A DNA stretch of 64,000 nt. It comes from Locusta migratoria (Eukaryota > Arthropoda > Insecta > Orthoptera > Acrididae). Where the stretch lies: assembly GCA_026315105.1 (NCBI GenBank), contig CM048755.1:758031301-758095300 (forward strand). The letters run 5' to 3'. Under the pieces are notes generated by a model. The model searched no databases, was not told the origin of the DNA, and worked only from the letters and a program-made list of their open reading frames with translations. Position 1 is the stretch's first letter, and the number at the start of each line of letters is the position of its first letter. Positions 63,960 through 64,000 of the stretch are shown here, piece by piece. Both the position numbers and the translations under genes were made by a program.

Positions 63960-64000
63960 AAGGGAGCCTCTCGGACAAGGTGCCGGAGAGCCCCATAGGG

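Larger units (their letters stand above)
60601..64000 (-). mobile_element. I/Nimb-like non-LTR element, copy D (best preserved, continues past window)
   Basis: The 3' end is a T run (60602-60631) followed by AGCGCCCAGTC. In coding order the window holds the end of the endonuclease, a nearly intact RT and RNase H, and the C-terminal region. Two single-base-type frameshifts (near 63510 and near 60945) separate three frames. ORF1 and the 5' end lie beyond 64000. Confidence 0.88.

Overview
This window is arthropod nuclear DNA, most likely from an orthopteran. It holds a conserved insect SR splicing-factor gene with introns of 6 to 17 kb, dense microsatellites, and SINE and fold-back families that I recall from grasshopper (Schistocerca-type) genomes. 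The species is my inference; the gene and the repeats are read from the sequence.

The one host gene I can support is a minus-strand SRp55/B52-type (SRSF4/5/6-like) gene. It runs from about 39.7 kb down to 3.29 kb and continues past the left edge, because the last exon here ends in a splice donor inside the RS domain. It has two tandemly duplicated alternative exon pairs. Exons 1a/1b are two versions of the first half of RRM1 and lie 38 nt apart. Exons 3a/3b are two versions of the last RRM1 strand plus the linker and lie 30 nt apart. Both gaps look too short to splice, which would force mutually exclusive use.

Almost everything else is transposable elements, many nested.
- 1-2.6 kb: a decayed LOA-like non-LTR element.
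- 6.5-9.5 kb: a TA-flanked pogo/Tc1-mariner-type element carrying tRNA-derived SINEs.
- 10.7-17.3 kb: an old non-LTR element split by a 5-kb hAT-type element with an 8-bp target duplication. The hAT contains an old CR1-like element, which in turn carries a TTAA mini-element and two fold-back elements.
- 22.3-23 kb: a SINE, a tRNA-like inverted repeat and a half fold-back.
- 24.7-28.3 kb: a decayed P element (THAP domain plus transposase) with long inverted termini.
- 29.0-37.3 kb: an element with terminal inverted repeats of about 480 bp that carries a broken PIN-nuclease/CXC-domain gene, itself split by a nearly intact 4.7-kb CR1 element whose ORF1 is an SGNH esterase.
- 37.6-38.1 kb: a fold-back palindrome.
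- 40.5-43.5 kb: a Tc1-like gene split by a Jerky/Tigger-like element.
- 44.6-45.0 kb: a mariner-type MITE.
- 45.4-52.3 kb and 55.2-64 kb: several minus-strand copies of one I/Nimb-like non-LTR family, with internal deletions and chimeric 5' junctions.
- 53.2-55.2 kb: a mariner-like element containing two SINEs.

The most interesting items are the long-TIR element that encloses the PIN/CXC gene, the doubly duplicated mutually exclusive exons of the SR gene, and a covarying hairpin with a hammerhead-like core (CTGATGA...GAAA) shared by the fold-back elements.
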